64,000 nt of DNA, from contig NZ_VKKS01000001.1 of assembly GCF_019402645.1 (NCBI RefSeq), positions 3,443,207 to 3,507,206 of the forward strand, given 5' to 3'. Below are positions 18,090 through 30,891 of the stretch, piece by piece; position 1 is the first letter of the stretch, and each line of letters opens with the position of its first letter. A program made the position numbers and the translations under genes. The stretch is from Morganella morganii. GTDB taxonomy: Bacteria > Pseudomonadota > Gammaproteobacteria > Enterobacterales > Enterobacteriaceae. The notes beneath the pieces were generated by a model, which was not told where the DNA came from, ran no database searches, and was given only the letters and a program-made list of their open reading frames with translations.

Positions 18090-19190
18090 ATGAAATTTAT
18101 CATTGAACGTGAGCAATTGTTAAAACCCTTACAACAGGTCAGCAGTCCGTTGGGCGGTCGCCCGACCCTACCGATTCTGGGTAACTTACTGCTGAAAGTC
18201 TCTGATGGCGTACTGCATCTCACAGGGACAGACCTTGAGATGGAAATGATGGCCGCTGTTCCGCTGGATCAGCCGCATGAAAACGGCGAAACCACGGTGC
18301 CGGCACGGAAGTTCCTGGATATCTGGCGGGGTCTGCCGGACGGCGCACAAATCAGTGTTGAACTTGATGGTGACCGTCTTCTGGTTCGCTCCGGGCGCAG
18401 CCGTTTCTCGCTGTCCACCTTACCGGCCTCGGATTTCCCGAATCTGGATGACTGGCAGAGTGATGTCACCTTCTCTCTGCCGCAAGCAACATTAAAACGC
18501 CTGATTGAATCCACTCAGTTTTCCATGGCGCATCAGGATGTCCGCTATTACTTAAACGGCATGCTGTTTGAAACCAGCGGCCCGGTGCTGCGCACTGTCG
18601 CCACAGACGGGCACCGCCTGGCGGTCTGCTCGCTCGATATCGGACAGGAACTGCCGGACCATTCGGTGATCGTGCCGCGTAAAGGGGTTATCGAACTGAT
18701 GCGTCTGCTGGACGGCGGCGATTCCCTGCTGAAACTCGAAATCGGCAGCAATAATATCCGCGCCCATGTCGGCGGGTTTATTTTCACTTCCAAACTGGTG
18801 GATGGGCGCTTCCCGGACTACCGTCGTGTCCTGCCGAAGAACCCGGACAAAACGCTGACGGCAAATTGTGATATGCTGAAGCAGGCTTTTTCCCGTGCGG
18901 CGATTTTATCGAACGAGAAATTCCGCGGCGTGCGGATTTACCTGAGCAACAATCAGCTCAGAATCACCGCCAATAACCCGGAGCAGGAAGAAGCCGAAGA
19001 AATCGTGGATGTCACTTATGACGGAACGGAAATGGAAATCGGGTTTAATGTCAGCTATGTCCTTGATGTTCTTAATACACTGAAATGTGAAGATGTTTCA
19101 GTGAAACTGACTGATGCCACATCCAGCGTGCAAATTGAAGATGACGCAAGTGATGCAGCCGCTTACGTTGTGATGCCGATGCGCCTGTAA
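18090..19190 (+). CDS. dnaN: DNA polymerase III sliding clamp (beta subunit)
   Basis: 366 residues, identical in length to the E. coli clamp, with three repeated clamp folds. Begins [20 protein letters not shown] and ends in the clamp-typical YVVMPMRL, part of the hydrophobic pocket that binds polymerase and other partners. Starts four bases after dnaA. Confidence 0.99.
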   Translation: MKFIIEREQLLKPLQQVSSPLGGRPTLPILGNLLLKVSDGVLHLTGTDLEMEMMAAVPLDQPHENGETTVPARKFLDIWRGLPDGAQISVELDGDRLLVRSGRSRFSLSTLPASDFPNLDDWQSDVTFSLPQATLKRLIESTQFSMAHQDVRYYLNGMLFETSGPVLRTVATDGHRLAVCSLDIGQELPDHSVIVPRKGVIELMRLLDGGDSLLKLEIGSNNIRAHVGGFIFTSKLVDGRFPDYRRVLPKNPDKTLTANCDMLKQAFSRAAILSNEKFRGVRIYLSNNQLRITANNPEQEEAEEIVDVTYDGTEMEIGFNVSYVLDVLNTLKCEDVSVKLTDATSSVQIEDDASDAAAYVVMPMRL

Positions 19191-19194
19191 CACA

Positions 19195-20277
19195 ATGATC
19201 CTCTCGCGTTTACTTATCCGTAATTTTCGCAATATCGAAAATGCGGATTTACCGCTGGCTACCGGGTTTAACTTTCTGGTCGGCTCTAACGGCAGCGGTA
19301 AAACCAGCATTCTGGAAGCCATTTACACACTCGGCCACGGCCGGGCATTCCGTTCAGTACAGGCGGGGCGTGTTATCCGCCATGATAACGAAGAATTTAT
19401 TCTGCACGGCAAACTCGGGCAGGAACAGACAGACCGAGTCACCAGCGTCGGCCTGAGTAAAAACCGCCGGGGTGACAGCAAGGTCCGCATTGACGGCACC
19501 GACGGCCATAAAATTGCCGAGCTGGCAAAATTACTGCCGATGCAGCTTATCACCCCGGAAGGATTTACCCTGCTCAACGGCGGGCCGAAATTCCGCCGGG
19601 CCTATATTGACTGGGGCTGTTTCCACAATGAACCGCAATTTTTTGCGATGTGGAGCGATTTAAAACGTCTGGTGAGACAGCGTAATGCCGCTCTTCGCCA
19701 GGTATCGAATTATGGTCAGATCCGCCACTGGGATCAGCAGCTGATTCCGGTTGCTGAACAGGTCAGTCAGTGGCGTGAGAATTATGTGACAGCGATTGCT
19801 CAGGATATTGAGCAGACCTGTCAGCAGTTTTTACCTGAATTTTCGCTGAGTGTCTCTTTCCAGCGCGGATGGGATAAAGAGACCGATTATTCAGAGCTTC
19901 TGCAGCGCCAGTTTGAACGGGATCGCGCACTGACCTACACCGCCTCCGGCCCGCATAAAGCGGATTTACGGATCAGGGCGGACGGGGTGCCGGCGGAAGA
20001 TTTACTTTCACGTGGCCAGTTAAAACTGCTGATGTGCGCGCTGCGGTTAGCGCAGGGTGAATATTTCACCCGTCAGAGCGGGCAGCAATGCCTGTATCTG
20101 CTTGATGATTTTGCCTCCGAACTGGATGCCGGACGCCGCCGTTTACTGGCTCACCGGCTGAAAGCCACACAGGCTCAGGTTTTTGTCAGTGCCATCACCC
20201 CTGCACAGGTCAGTGATATGGCGGATGAAAACAGTCGCCTGTTTGTCGTGGAAAAAGGTAAAATACAGGTTCAATAA
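19195..20277 (+). CDS. recF: DNA repair and replication ATPase RecF
   Basis: SMC-like ABC ATPase that helps load RecA at gaps. 360 residues. Walker [16 protein letters not shown] (about 30-44), the ABC-type signature region [20 protein letters not shown] near 262 and Walker [14 protein letters not shown] near 300. Starts four bases after dnaN. Confidence 0.98.
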   Translation: MILSRLLIRNFRNIENADLPLATGFNFLVGSNGSGKTSILEAIYTLGHGRAFRSVQAGRVIRHDNEEFILHGKLGQEQTDRVTSVGLSKNRRGDSKVRIDGTDGHKIAELAKLLPMQLITPEGFTLLNGGPKFRRAYIDWGCFHNEPQFFAMWSDLKRLVRQRNAALRQVSNYGQIRHWDQQLIPVAEQVSQWRENYVTAIAQDIEQTCQQFLPEFSLSVSFQRGWDKETDYSELLQRQFERDRALTYTASGPHKADLRIRADGVPAEDLLSRGQLKLLMCALRLAQGEYFTRQSGQQCLYLLDDFASELDAGRRRLLAHRLKATQAQVFVSAITPAQVSDMADENSRLFVVEKGKIQVQ

Positions 20278-22719
<2,442 letters not shown>

Positions 22720-22736
22720 TTTTTCCTCTCTCTGAG

Positions 22737-22772
22737 ACCCGATAAAGCCCGGAAATCCGGGCTTTATTTTTT
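22737..22772 (+). terminator. gyrB intrinsic terminator (first copy of a 31-base repeat)
   Basis: ATAAAGCCCGG pairs with CCGGGCTTTAT around an AAAT loop and is followed by a run of six T, a strong Rho-independent terminator 20 bases after gyrB. Positions 22737-22767 are repeated exactly at 24778-24808. Confidence 0.93.
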
Positions 22773-22794
22773 CCTGCGATCAGCCCGGATTCCT

Positions 22795-23457
22795 TTACCC
22801 CGCAAAATGAGCAATATGTTTCAGGTTCGCGGTGATAATGCCGAGCATTCCTGATACCAGTAACTGAATCGCCAGTGTGACCAGAATAATGCCGGAGATC
22901 CGCGCCAGTGTGTCCATCACACCGGGGGATAAACGCCCGTGCAGCGGACCTGTCGCCAGAAACGTCAGGGCAATGGTGGGCAGCATCAGCAGGATCACAA
23001 CAGAAAGCTGTATCAGTCCGGACAGAGAATCGCTGTGTCCTGCCAGCGAAATCCCGACGGCGATGGTGCCGCCGCCCATCGAGAGCGGAAAAAGCAGCGG
23101 TACCATTGCCAGCCGCATGATATCTTTCGGCGGTGTCACATTGACCGGAATATCGCTGTGCTCCTCCTTAACACCCCTGATAAGCATCGGCCATCCCTGC
23201 GCCAGTAACGCAATGCCGCCCGTCACTGTCAGTGCATCCGCGCTCAGTCCCAGTGCGGTCAGCAGCCAGTTCCCCAGCCAGATAACCACCAGCATGACCA
23301 GTGCGTATCCCGCCGCAATTTTCCAGGCAATTTGCCACAGAATTCCCCGCTCAATCCGGCCGAGAATAATAGTAGCGGCGGTGATAGTCGCCGGAGGACT
23401 GAACAGCGACACAAAAGTCACATAGTTTAGAAGAATATTATCGAGCCATTCATTCAT
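22795..23457 (-). CDS. MarC-family integral membrane protein
   Basis: 220 residues with six predicted membrane helices, for example YVTFVSLFSPPATITAATII, AAGYALVMLVVIWLGNWLL and GIILVTLAIQLLVSGMLGII. The pattern and length fit the MarC/UPF0056 family (E. coli MarC has 221 residues). No transport substrate is established for most members and marC is not responsible for the resistance once ascribed to it. It overlaps the start of the neighbouring stop region by 8 bases with the permease gene and is likely co-transcribed with it. Confidence 0.85.
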   Translation of the reverse strand: MNEWLDNILLNYVTFVSLFSPPATITAATIILGRIERGILWQIAWKIAAGYALVMLVVIWLGNWLLTALGLSADALTVTGGIALLAQGWPMLIRGVKEEHSDIPVNVTPPKDIMRLAMVPLLFPLSMGGGTIAVGISLAGHSDSLSGLIQLSVVILLMLPTIALTFLATGPLHGRLSPGVMDTLARISGIILVTLAIQLLVSGMLGIITANLKHIAHFAG

Positions 23458-24730
23458 CTTTCAGATTCCGTTTTCGCAGGTAACCGGCAACCAGACAGAG
23501 AATAAGAGAAGCTGCAATGACAATTACAGATATCATTCCGCTGTCAAATAAGGTCACAATAAAACCAACTATAACTGCTGTAACCAGGACGATACCTGTC
23601 CCCGTAATAATTTTTGATGAATGAATAATTTTGCTCTGACGCCACGCCACAACCAGAACCATCAGATAACATAAAAGGAAAGTAAAACTGGCCACATTGG
23701 CGAGGTCACCCAGATTCAGGAACAGTGCCAGTAACAGGGTCAGCAGAATAAGCAGAACATTACCCGGGGTGCCCTGCCTGTATACCACTTTGCTCCAGGC
23801 TACCGGCAACGCACCGGTCGAACTCATTCTGTTAATAATATTGAAAGCAGAAAACAGTGTGGCATTAATGGCTGAGGTCGTGGCCAGTAATGCGGCGGCG
23901 GCAACAATCACAAAACCGGTACTCCCCCATACGGGATAGGCCACCTGAGCCACAGCGGTATCGGCATAGCGGACCAGTTCAGACGGAGAGAGATTTCCGA
24001 GTAATACCAGTGCCAGGCTGATATAAAGCACAATCGTGAACAGAATGGCTATCATAAATGCCTTTGGCATCACCCGGCCGGGATTTACCACTTTATCTGA
24101 AGCATTCGCCATCATGCCAAACCCGGCATAGGCAAAAAATGTCAGCCCCACGGCGGAAAAAAGCGTATCACCGGAAAATGAGTTTATATTCAGCAGTGTG
24201 GTATCCACTGTAAACACACCCGTTACCACCAGAGCGATAATGATCACCAGTTTGGTGCCCACCAGAAGAACTTCAATTTTGCCGACAGCATGGCTGCCGG
24301 TAATATTCATCAGGCCGACCACGATGATAATAAATGCGGTATACACTTCCGGTAATAAGGCGGATTCATTTCCCTGATGAAAAAGCTGAACGGCATATGC
24401 CCCGAACGCTCTGGCCACCATGGCAATCGTCAGGATCAGTGTGACGAGATACAGAAAGGATAGGGCAATCGTCAGCACAACGGGAAGTGATAACCGGAAG
24501 AAATCAATAATTCCGCCCGGAGAGGGATAACAGGCGGATAATCTGGCATAAGCATAACCGGCAAATAGCGCGACCATTCCGCCACAGGCAAATGCAATCC
24601 ATGTTGCAGACTGCATAATCAACGCCGTCTGCCCCAGCAGTGCAAAAATGCCGGCACCGACCATCGCTCCGATCCCCAGCGCAATAACCTGTAATAATGT
24701 TAACGGCTTTTCTGATGACACTGGCTTCAT
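23450..24730 (-). CDS. APC-superfamily amino acid permease
   Basis: 426 residues from the ATG at 24730, which has CAGGAG at the right distance; an open frame extends further upstream to 24826 but runs across the hairpin repeat and is unlikely to be translated. Twelve predicted membrane helices. The first contains GIGAMVGAGIFALLG, the unwound-helix glycine motif of APC amino acid transporters, and GLTFFAYAGFGMMANASDKV is helix 6. Substrate unknown. Its position next to glsA-gadC-gadB suggests amino acid import linked to glutamate metabolism, but this is only contextual. Confidence 0.85.
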   Translation of the reverse strand: MKPVSSEKPLTLLQVIALGIGAMVGAGIFALLGQTALIMQSATWIAFACGGMVALFAGYAYARLSACYPSPGGIIDFFRLSLPVVLTIALSFLYLVTLILTIAMVARAFGAYAVQLFHQGNESALLPEVYTAFIIIVVGLMNITGSHAVGKIEVLLVGTKLVIIIALVVTGVFTVDTTLLNINSFSGDTLFSAVGLTFFAYAGFGMMANASDKVVNPGRVMPKAFMIAILFTIVLYISLALVLLGNLSPSELVRYADTAVAQVAYPVWGSTGFVIVAAAALLATTSAINATLFSAFNIINRMSSTGALPVAWSKVVYRQGTPGNVLLILLTLLLALFLNLGDLANVASFTFLLCYLMVLVVAWRQSKIIHSSKIITGTGIVLVTAVIVGFIVTLFDSGMISVIVIAASLILCLVAGYLRKRNLKDE

Positions 24731-24777
24731 ACCCGACTCCTGAAACAAAACATGTGCTGCCTCTGGTGTTAATTCAT

Positions 24778-24808
24778 ACCCGATAAAGCCCGGAAATCCG
24801 GGCTTTAT
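24778..24808 (-). repeat. Second copy of the 31-base gyrB-terminator repeat
   Basis: Exact copy, in the same orientation, of 22737-22767 (ACCCGATAAAGCCCGG, AAAT, CCGGGCTTTAT). Here it lies between glsA and the permease. On the minus strand it forms the same stem but has no T-run behind it, so it is a weak terminator at best. The two copies bracket the marC/permease pair. Confidence 0.9.
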
Positions 24809-24822
24809 CGTTATCAGCGGGA

Positions 24823-25752
24823 TCACCGGTAAAGGTTATATCCCAAAGCAGCGGCAACCGAAGCCACCATTTTCTGGCCTCTGACACTGTTTCCGTCATC
24901 ATCCAGCGGCGGTGAAAAGGCCGCAATGCCCATCACGCCCGGCACCACAGCCAGTATCCCCCCGCCGACACCACTTTTCCCCGGCAACCCGACAGTGTAT
25001 GCCCAGTCGCCGGAGCGGCCGTACAACCCTTCCATTGTCATTTCTGCCAGGATAAACGGTGTATGAGACGGATCCAGCACCTGCTCTCCGGTCAACGGAT
25101 TTTTGCCGTGCCCGGCCAGTGTCGCGCCCATTGTGGCCAGCTCTTTAGTAGTCAGCAGTGTGGAGCACTGGCGGGTATACACATCACAGGCCTCCATCGG
25201 GTCACAATAGAGATTTTGTGCCGAGTAAAGCAGCCAGGATATGCCACGGTTATGGAAATTGGTGGTCTGCTCTGACTGATTCAGTTCATCCGACAGTGCA
25301 ATATTTTCTGACCCGAGGCGGCGCTGCATGGTCAGGATCCGCTGCCAGCGTTCATCGGCGGATTTTGCGGTTACCGCACTGACTGTCGCGATCGCACCGG
25401 CATTCACCAACGGCGACAGCGGCTTGTCATTATGCAACTCCAGCGCCATCACTGAGTTAAACGGCAACCCGGTAGGATCAGCGCCTATCTTATCCTGCAC
25501 GGCCTGCGGGCCGAGATCTTCCAGCGCCAGCGCCAGGGAGCAGACTTTGGAGATTGACTCAATGGCAAACCGGTAATCGGCATCACCGCTGCTGATAATA
25601 TCACCCTGCACTGTCACCACCGCAACCGCCGCCAGGTCAGACGGGATATTGGCCAGAAACGGAATATAGTCCGCATTGGCACCACCCGGCACCTGATGAA
25701 ACTGCTGCCAGGCATTCGTCACCGCCTGTTTGATTGCTGTTAAATCTGTCAT
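24823..25752 (-). CDS. glsA: Glutaminase A
   Basis: Hydrolyses glutamine to glutamate plus ammonia. 309 residues. Serine-dependent beta-lactamase-like fold with the catalytic SxxK in FAIESISKVCSLALAL (near 66), the LVNAGAIAT motif and GLPGKSGVGGGILAVVPG near the C-terminus. Supplies glutamate and consumes protons through released ammonia, so it fits with the adjacent gadC and gadB as an acid-resistance unit. Its start overlaps the gadC stop by four bases, indicating translational coupling. Confidence 0.95.
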   Translation of the reverse strand: MTDLTAIKQAVTNAWQQFHQVPGGANADYIPFLANIPSDLAAVAVVTVQGDIISSGDADYRFAIESISKVCSLALALEDLGPQAVQDKIGADPTGLPFNSVMALELHNDKPLSPLVNAGAIATVSAVTAKSADERWQRILTMQRRLGSENIALSDELNQSEQTTNFHNRGISWLLYSAQNLYCDPMEACDVYTRQCSTLLTTKELATMGATLAGHGKNPLTGEQVLDPSHTPFILAEMTMEGLYGRSGDWAYTVGLPGKSGVGGGILAVVPGVMGIAAFSPPLDDDGNSVRGQKMVASVAAALGYNLYR

Positions 25753-27230
25753 GATGCGTTTCCTTTATTTTCCCAGGTAAACGGAGCGAAATCGCTGTTC
25801 GGGTTGCGCCACTCAGGTTTCCGGACCTGATAAATAATAAACGGAAGAATAACAAACAGAATAGTCAGCCCAATCAATGCCCCCACATAAACTTCAGGGC
25901 TGCCGACTGCAATCTGCGCCGGAGGAATAAAGCTGAGAAGAAACGCGATTAAGGAACCGATAAAGCCCATACCACCGAGAATAATCATCCCCGCATTACC
26001 GCCCGGGATCCGGTACGGACGGGCACGCTGCGGCTGGCTGAATCGCAGATAAATAGCAGCACTGAACATCAGCATATACATGACCAGATAGAGAATAACT
26101 GTCAACTGGCTGAGTATCTGATATGTTGCCTGTACTGACGGCAGTACCACAAACATTACAGCCAGCAATGTCACCAGTACGGCCTGCACCAGCAGGATAT
26201 GTGTTGCCATCCCGTTTTTGTTGGTATGCTGGAACCACCGTGGCAGATAGCCTGCTTTCGCCACTTCCAGAAGACCGGAAGACGGCCCGGCAACCCAGGT
26301 TACCACGCCAGCCAGCACGCCGACAGCCAGCATGACGGCGACAATCGGCCCCATCCACGGAATATGCGCCCATTTAAACATGTCATCGTAAGCCACCAGT
26401 AAACTCTGGGTCAGACTGATATCGGACTGAGGAATGATAAAGGCGATCGCCAGTGTACCCAGCACAAAGATAGCCACTGTACCTGTTGCTGCCAGAATGA
26501 TAGCTTTAGGGTAGTTTTTGGTCGGATTATCAATGTCTTTTACATGGATAGCATTCATTTCCATCCCGGCGTAAAACAGGAAAATACTGGCCGCCAGAAC
26601 AATGTTATCGAAGTTTGAGAAATCAGGAAGAACCTGATCCCACGCCAGGTCAATCTGCGGAGTCTGGCCGCTGAACAGGTAGGAGAAGCCGAGCACAATC
26701 AGAATGATAGCCGGTACGATAGTACCGATAATTCCGCCCCATTTTGATACTCTGGCAAATGCACCTACCCCTTTAAAGGCGATAAAGGTCGCAAGCCAGT
26801 AAATTATCAGGACAATACTGAGCACAAAGAACTTATTTGCCGCCAGCGCTTCATCAAACGTCTGATGCGGATCGATAAAGGCGAGTGATACTGCCCCGAA
26901 TGTCAGCCCTGTCGGGAACCAGACCGTCACTTCAATCCACAACATCGCCATGGCCAAAAAAGCCAGACGCGGTCCGAATGCCTCGCCGACCCAGCGGAAA
27001 ACACCACCTTTCTCTGACCAGCCAGTGGCCAGTTCAGCTGCCACCAGTGATACCGGAATCAAAAAAAACACAGCAGCAAACAGATAATAGAAAATCGCAC
27101 TGAGACCGTACTCCGCTTCGGCAGGCAAACCACGCAAACTCACCACCGCCACAATATTCATGACGATAAGTGTGCCGACAGTCAGTTTTGCTGCACTGGG
27201 AGACGGTTTTTTTGTTGAATTATCAGTCAT
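25749..27230 (-). CDS. gadC: Glutamate/gamma-aminobutyrate antiporter GadC
   Basis: Inner-membrane exchanger that takes up glutamate and exports GABA. 493 residues, twelve helices. Helix 1 reads IVMNIVAVVSLRGLPAEAEY, the family motif, and FLFYAGMEMNAIHVKDIDNP follows in helix 6. The C-terminal tail after the last helix (YQVRKPEWRNPNSDFAPFTW to the end) is about 25 residues, has no histidine and is shorter than the pH-gating plug of E. coli GadC (511 residues). Lies downstream of gadB with a hairpin between and overlaps glsA. Confidence 0.93.
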   Translation of the reverse strand: MTDNSTKKPSPSAAKLTVGTLIVMNIVAVVSLRGLPAEAEYGLSAIFYYLFAAVFFLIPVSLVAAELATGWSEKGGVFRWVGEAFGPRLAFLAMAMLWIEVTVWFPTGLTFGAVSLAFIDPHQTFDEALAANKFFVLSIVLIIYWLATFIAFKGVGAFARVSKWGGIIGTIVPAIILIVLGFSYLFSGQTPQIDLAWDQVLPDFSNFDNIVLAASIFLFYAGMEMNAIHVKDIDNPTKNYPKAIILAATGTVAIFVLGTLAIAFIIPQSDISLTQSLLVAYDDMFKWAHIPWMGPIVAVMLAVGVLAGVVTWVAGPSSGLLEVAKAGYLPRWFQHTNKNGMATHILLVQAVLVTLLAVMFVVLPSVQATYQILSQLTVILYLVMYMLMFSAAIYLRFSQPQRARPYRIPGGNAGMIILGGMGFIGSLIAFLLSFIPPAQIAVGSPEVYVGALIGLTILFVILPFIIYQVRKPEWRNPNSDFAPFTWENKGNAS

Positions 27231-27263
27231 AAAAACACCCAGAAAAATAAATAATGAAAGAAA

Positions 27264-27292
27264 ACCTCCGGCCGTTAATCCCGGCCGGAGGT
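27264..27292 (-). terminator. Hairpin between gadB and gadC
   Basis: ACCTCCGGCC pairs perfectly with GGCCGGAGGT around a 9-base loop, followed in the leftward direction by TTTTCTTTC. It is a probable intrinsic terminator or attenuator just after gadB that would make gadB more highly expressed than gadC-glsA. Confidence 0.75.
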
Positions 27293-27301
27293 CGTTGTTA
27301 A

Positions 27302-28684
27302 TTAACCGTGGTGGAAGGTCGCTTTAGCTGTAGAATGCACTACCGGACTTTGTCTGAAATGCTCAATGGCCCGCTTAATATCATCCAGCAGCAGTGCAGC
27401 CAGATCACGGCTGACACCGTGGCGGATCATAATACGCTGGACAATGGTCTGCCCTCTGTCCGCCGGAAGCGGATAAGAGGCTATCAGCCAGCCACGGGTA
27501 CGGATGCGGTCGGAAAGATCATACAGATTGAACTGCGTAACTTCCGGTTTCAGCTTATAGGCTACCGCTGGTAATGCACCGCGGCCGTCATAAACCAGCT
27601 CGAAAACACCCAGCTTATTCAGTTCATCCGCAAGCCATTGTGCGGTATCTGCACACGCCTGCTGAATTTTGGTATAACCGGCACGTCCCAGACGCAGGAA
27701 GTTATAATACTGTGCAATGATTTGCCCGCCGGGACGGGAAAAGTTCAGTGCAAATGTCGGCATATTACCGCCGAGATAATCCACATTGAAAACCAGTTCT
27801 TCCGGCAGGTCTTCTTTGCTGCGCCAGACCACCCAGCCCACACCCAGTGGTGAAAGACCGTATTTGTGCCCGGAGCTGTTAATGGATTTCACCCGCTCAA
27901 TCCGGAAATCCCACACCAGTTCCGGCTGGATAAACGGCGCAATAAACCCGCCGCTGGCACCGTCAACATGCAGAGGAATATCAATACCGGTATCCCGTTG
28001 TATTGCATCCAGCTCTTTTGCCAGTTCCGCCACCGGCTCATAAATTCCGGTAAACGTCACCCCCAGCGTCGCAACGACACCAATGGTGTTTTCATCACAA
28101 TATTTGCGCAGATCAGACGGCTGCATGCCGAGTGCATCACCTTCCAGCGGGATCTGCCTGATTTCCACATCAAAATAGCGGGCAAATTTCTCCCAGCACA
28201 CCTGTACCGGGCCGGTCACCAGGTTCGGTTTACCGGTCTCTTTCCCCTGCGCCTCCCGGTTTTTACGCCAGCGCCATTTCATTGCCAGCCCGCCGAGCAT
28301 CGCGGCCTCACTGGAGCCGGTAGTAGAGCAACCGATGGTTTCCTGTGCCTGCGGAGAATTCCACAGGTCGGCAATAATATGCACACAACGGCTTTCAATT
28401 TCAGCCGTTTGCGGATATTCGTCTTTGTCGATCATATTTTTATCGACACTGTCCGTCATCAGTTGTTTAACTTCATCCTCAACCCAGGTTGTACAGAATG
28501 TCGCCAGATTTTGGCGGGAGTTACCATCCAGCAGTAACTCATCACGAACCACACTGTAAATAATGCGCGGATCACTACTGTCTTCCGGCATTTTGTATTT
28601 AGGGAGTTTCGCATCCGAATCCGCTGATGCGTAAATATCAATAAATTCTGAACTATTTTTACCTTTTACCGCATGAAGAGACAT
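27302..28684 (-). CDS. gadB: Glutamate decarboxylase
   Basis: PLP enzyme converting glutamate to GABA and CO2 with uptake of a proton. 460 residues (E. coli 466). Landmarks: [20 protein letters not shown] for substrate/PLP contacts, [13 protein letters not shown], the PLP lysine in [15 protein letters not shown] and [20 protein letters not shown]. The C-terminus ends FHHG, resembling the terminal histidine that caps the active site at neutral pH in E. coli GadB. The N-terminal 15-residue helix of the E. coli enzyme is not recognisable. AGGAGG precedes the ATG at the proper distance. Confidence 0.96.
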   Translation of the reverse strand: MSLHAVKGKNSSEFIDIYASADSDAKLPKYKMPEDSSDPRIIYSVVRDELLLDGNSRQNLATFCTTWVEDEVKQLMTDSVDKNMIDKDEYPQTAEIESRCVHIIADLWNSPQAQETIGCSTTGSSEAAMLGGLAMKWRWRKNREAQGKETGKPNLVTGPVQVCWEKFARYFDVEIRQIPLEGDALGMQPSDLRKYCDENTIGVVATLGVTFTGIYEPVAELAKELDAIQRDTGIDIPLHVDGASGGFIAPFIQPELVWDFRIERVKSINSSGHKYGLSPLGVGWVVWRSKEDLPEELVFNVDYLGGNMPTFALNFSRPGGQIIAQYYNFLRLGRAGYTKIQQACADTAQWLADELNKLGVFELVYDGRGALPAVAYKLKPEVTQFNLYDLSDRIRTRGWLIASYPLPADRGQTIVQRIMIRHGVSRDLAALLLDDIKRAIEHFRQSPVVHSTAKATFHHG

Positions 28685-29577
28685 AAAACCTCCTTCCTCA
28701 GATTACTTATTGATAGTTAAAAATTAGTTAACTCTGCTATCCGATGATCTACAGCTGACGCCGGTAAAACAAACAATACCCGCATACAATCCTGTAAATA
28801 ACGAAGCAGTCTGTGTATATTAGCTTATTAAACACGCAACTTTCAAACTCGTAAAACAATATAATGATTATATTTTTTTATATAATATAGTTTAATTACA
28901 TAGAAAATATGCTAATCACGCTAATCGTAAACACGATTAAATAAAAAGAAATATTTATTTATTTTGTTACGGTTTTATGTAGCATGGGGTGTTTATATAA
29001 GAAACCCACAGGATGATATTTAATGAAAGAAGAATGAGGTGACAGAAAAAACCGGGTTGTGCAGAAGATCATAAATCAGCGTCTTTTTTTCTTACCCGAA
29101 TCAAGCCATTTTTACATTACCGGAAACAGCAGACAAAAAAGCAGGAAAAATACAGATACAGCGTGGTATTTAAAATATACCGCTAAATATAAACACTAAG
29201 TCAGGTTGTTTGGCTGGTGACCCGGATTTTAATTCTCATAAAAAATAAATATCTGCTTGTAAAGCAGTATCAGGAATATACAACGTATTACGTATACTGT
29301 TTTAGCAATAAAATAAAAAACAGGCCGGAATGAAATGTGACCGGAACATTTTGTGCAAATAACAAACAATAAACCGAATACACTACTCATTCCGGCAATA
29401 TAGATCCGATGTTTATTTTACGGCCGTAAAAAACACGCTCATCCCTTTGTTTAACAGGTTCAGTTAGTGAGAAGATGCAGATACTGTAAAAAAATCAAAA
29501 CGCAAACAAAAAAAATGACCTATGTGTAAAATCCAACACATAGGTCTTAAAAATTATCAATAAGTAGATGATTATCG
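28685..29577. other. 893-base AT-rich gap between gadB and asd
   Basis: No supported gene. AT-rich throughout (28850-28990 especially), so it may contain the acid-responsive gadB promoter, with H-NS-type silencing possible; no exact GAD-box was found. The right end holds the asd terminator hairpin at 29517-29546. The stretch 29280-29310 has a loose ACGTATTACGTATA palindrome of unknown meaning. Confidence 0.55.
29517..29546 (-). terminator. asd intrinsic terminator
   Basis: GACCTATGTGT pairs with ACACATAGGTC (11-base perfect stem, 8-base loop), followed on the minus strand by a run of T (ATTTTTTTTG). It is 31 bases beyond the asd stop codon. Confidence 0.9.
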
Positions 29578-30687
29578 TTATTTTAATAAAATATTCAGCA
29601 TTCTGCGCAACGGTTCTGCGGCACCCCACAGAAGCTGGTCACCTACAGTAAATGCAGAGATATAATCCGGCCCCATATTCAGTTTACGGATACGCCCGAC
29701 CGGGGTTTTCAGTGTGCCGGTGACAGCCGCCGGAGTCAGTTCACGTACCGTAATATCGCGATCATTAGGTACAACCCGCACCCACTCATTATGGGCAGCC
29801 AGCAAAGACTCAATCTCAATGACCGGCAGGTCTTTCTTCAGTTTCAGAGTAAATGCCTGACTGTGACAGCGCAGCGCACCGATACGGACACACAGGCCAT
29901 CCACCGGAATAATATTCTGACCACGTGACAAAATTTTGTTGGTTTCCGCCTGACCTTTCCACTCTTCGCGGCTCTGGCCGTTATCCAGCTGCTTATCAAT
30001 CCACGGGATCAGACTTCCGGCCAGCGGCACGCCGAAATGTTCCGCCGGTAATGCACCGCTGCGGGTAAATTCAGTCACTTTGCGTTCAATATCCAGAATC
30101 GCGGAAGCGGGATCCTGCAACTCTTTCACCACATGCGCGTTCAGTGCGCCCATCTGTACCAGCAGCTCGCGCATATGACGCGCGCCGGCACCGGATGCGG
30201 CCTGGTAGGTCGCCACAGAGGCCCATTCCACCAGATCCGCCTCAAACAGGCCGCCCAGTGACATCAGCATCAGACTGACAGTACAGTTACCGCCGACAAA
30301 CGTTTTAATGCCGCGGTTCAGCCCTTCTTCTATATGCTTACCATTAACCGGGTCGAGGATAATAATAGCGTCATCGTTCATCCGCAGTGCCGATGCCGCA
30401 TCAATCCAGTAGCCGTCCCAGCCGATCTGACGCAGCTTCGGATAGACATCATTGGTGTAATCGCCGCCCTGGCAGCTGATAATAATGTCAAGCGCGCGCA
30501 GTGCATCAATATCAAATGCGTCCTGTAACGTGCTGCGGCGCCCGCCGAATGACGGCGCTTCCCCGCCGCTCTGCGAGGTTGAGAAAAATACCGGACGGAT
30601 CCCGTCAAAATCCCGCTCTTCTGTCATGCGCTGCATCAGCACAGACCCTACCATCCCGCGCCAGCCGACAAATCCCACATTTTTCAT
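29578..30687 (-). CDS. asd: Aspartate-semialdehyde dehydrogenase
   Basis: Makes aspartate semialdehyde for lysine/diaminopimelate, threonine and methionine. 369 residues from the ATG at 30687 ([20 protein letters not shown]), preceded by AGGAAACATCACA; E. coli Asd has 367. The dinucleotide-binding GWRGMVGS loop is at the N-terminus, the catalytic cysteine is in [17 protein letters not shown] (near 135), and [16 protein letters not shown] contains the substrate-binding histidine. Single-gene unit with its own terminator. Confidence 0.97.
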   Translation of the reverse strand: MKNVGFVGWRGMVGSVLMQRMTEERDFDGIRPVFFSTSQSGGEAPSFGGRRSTLQDAFDIDALRALDIIISCQGGDYTNDVYPKLRQIGWDGYWIDAASALRMNDDAIIILDPVNGKHIEEGLNRGIKTFVGGNCTVSLMLMSLGGLFEADLVEWASVATYQAASGAGARHMRELLVQMGALNAHVVKELQDPASAILDIERKVTEFTRSGALPAEHFGVPLAGSLIPWIDKQLDNGQSREEWKGQAETNKILSRGQNIIPVDGLCVRIGALRCHSQAFTLKLKKDLPVIEIESLLAAHNEWVRVVPNDRDITVRELTPAAVTGTLKTPVGRIRKLNMGPDYISAFTVGDQLLWGAAEPLRRMLNILLK

Positions 30688-30891
30688 TGTGATGTTTCCT
30701 TTTATTCTCATCTGAACTGTGTTTGCAATACTCTTAACCTGACAAAATATGAATAACGGTGCAAGTGAATTTATTGATGATTCCCCGCTGTTCAGAAGAC
30801 GGACTTATATCAGACAACGGGTTCTCATCCGGCCGCCGGTGTTTTATGCTTGGGGATAACACAACAGTGATCAGAACAGGGCAGAATCATC

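Noticed and set aside
24731..24826. Longer N-terminus for the APC permease
   Set aside because: It would translate through the 31-base hairpin repeat and overlap glsA; the ATG at 24730 has a good ribosome site and begins at the usual place for the family.
28685..29577. Search for a GadE/GAD box or small RNA upstream of gadB
   Set aside because: No convincing match to the E. coli GAD-box and no hairpin-plus-T-run other than the asd terminator.
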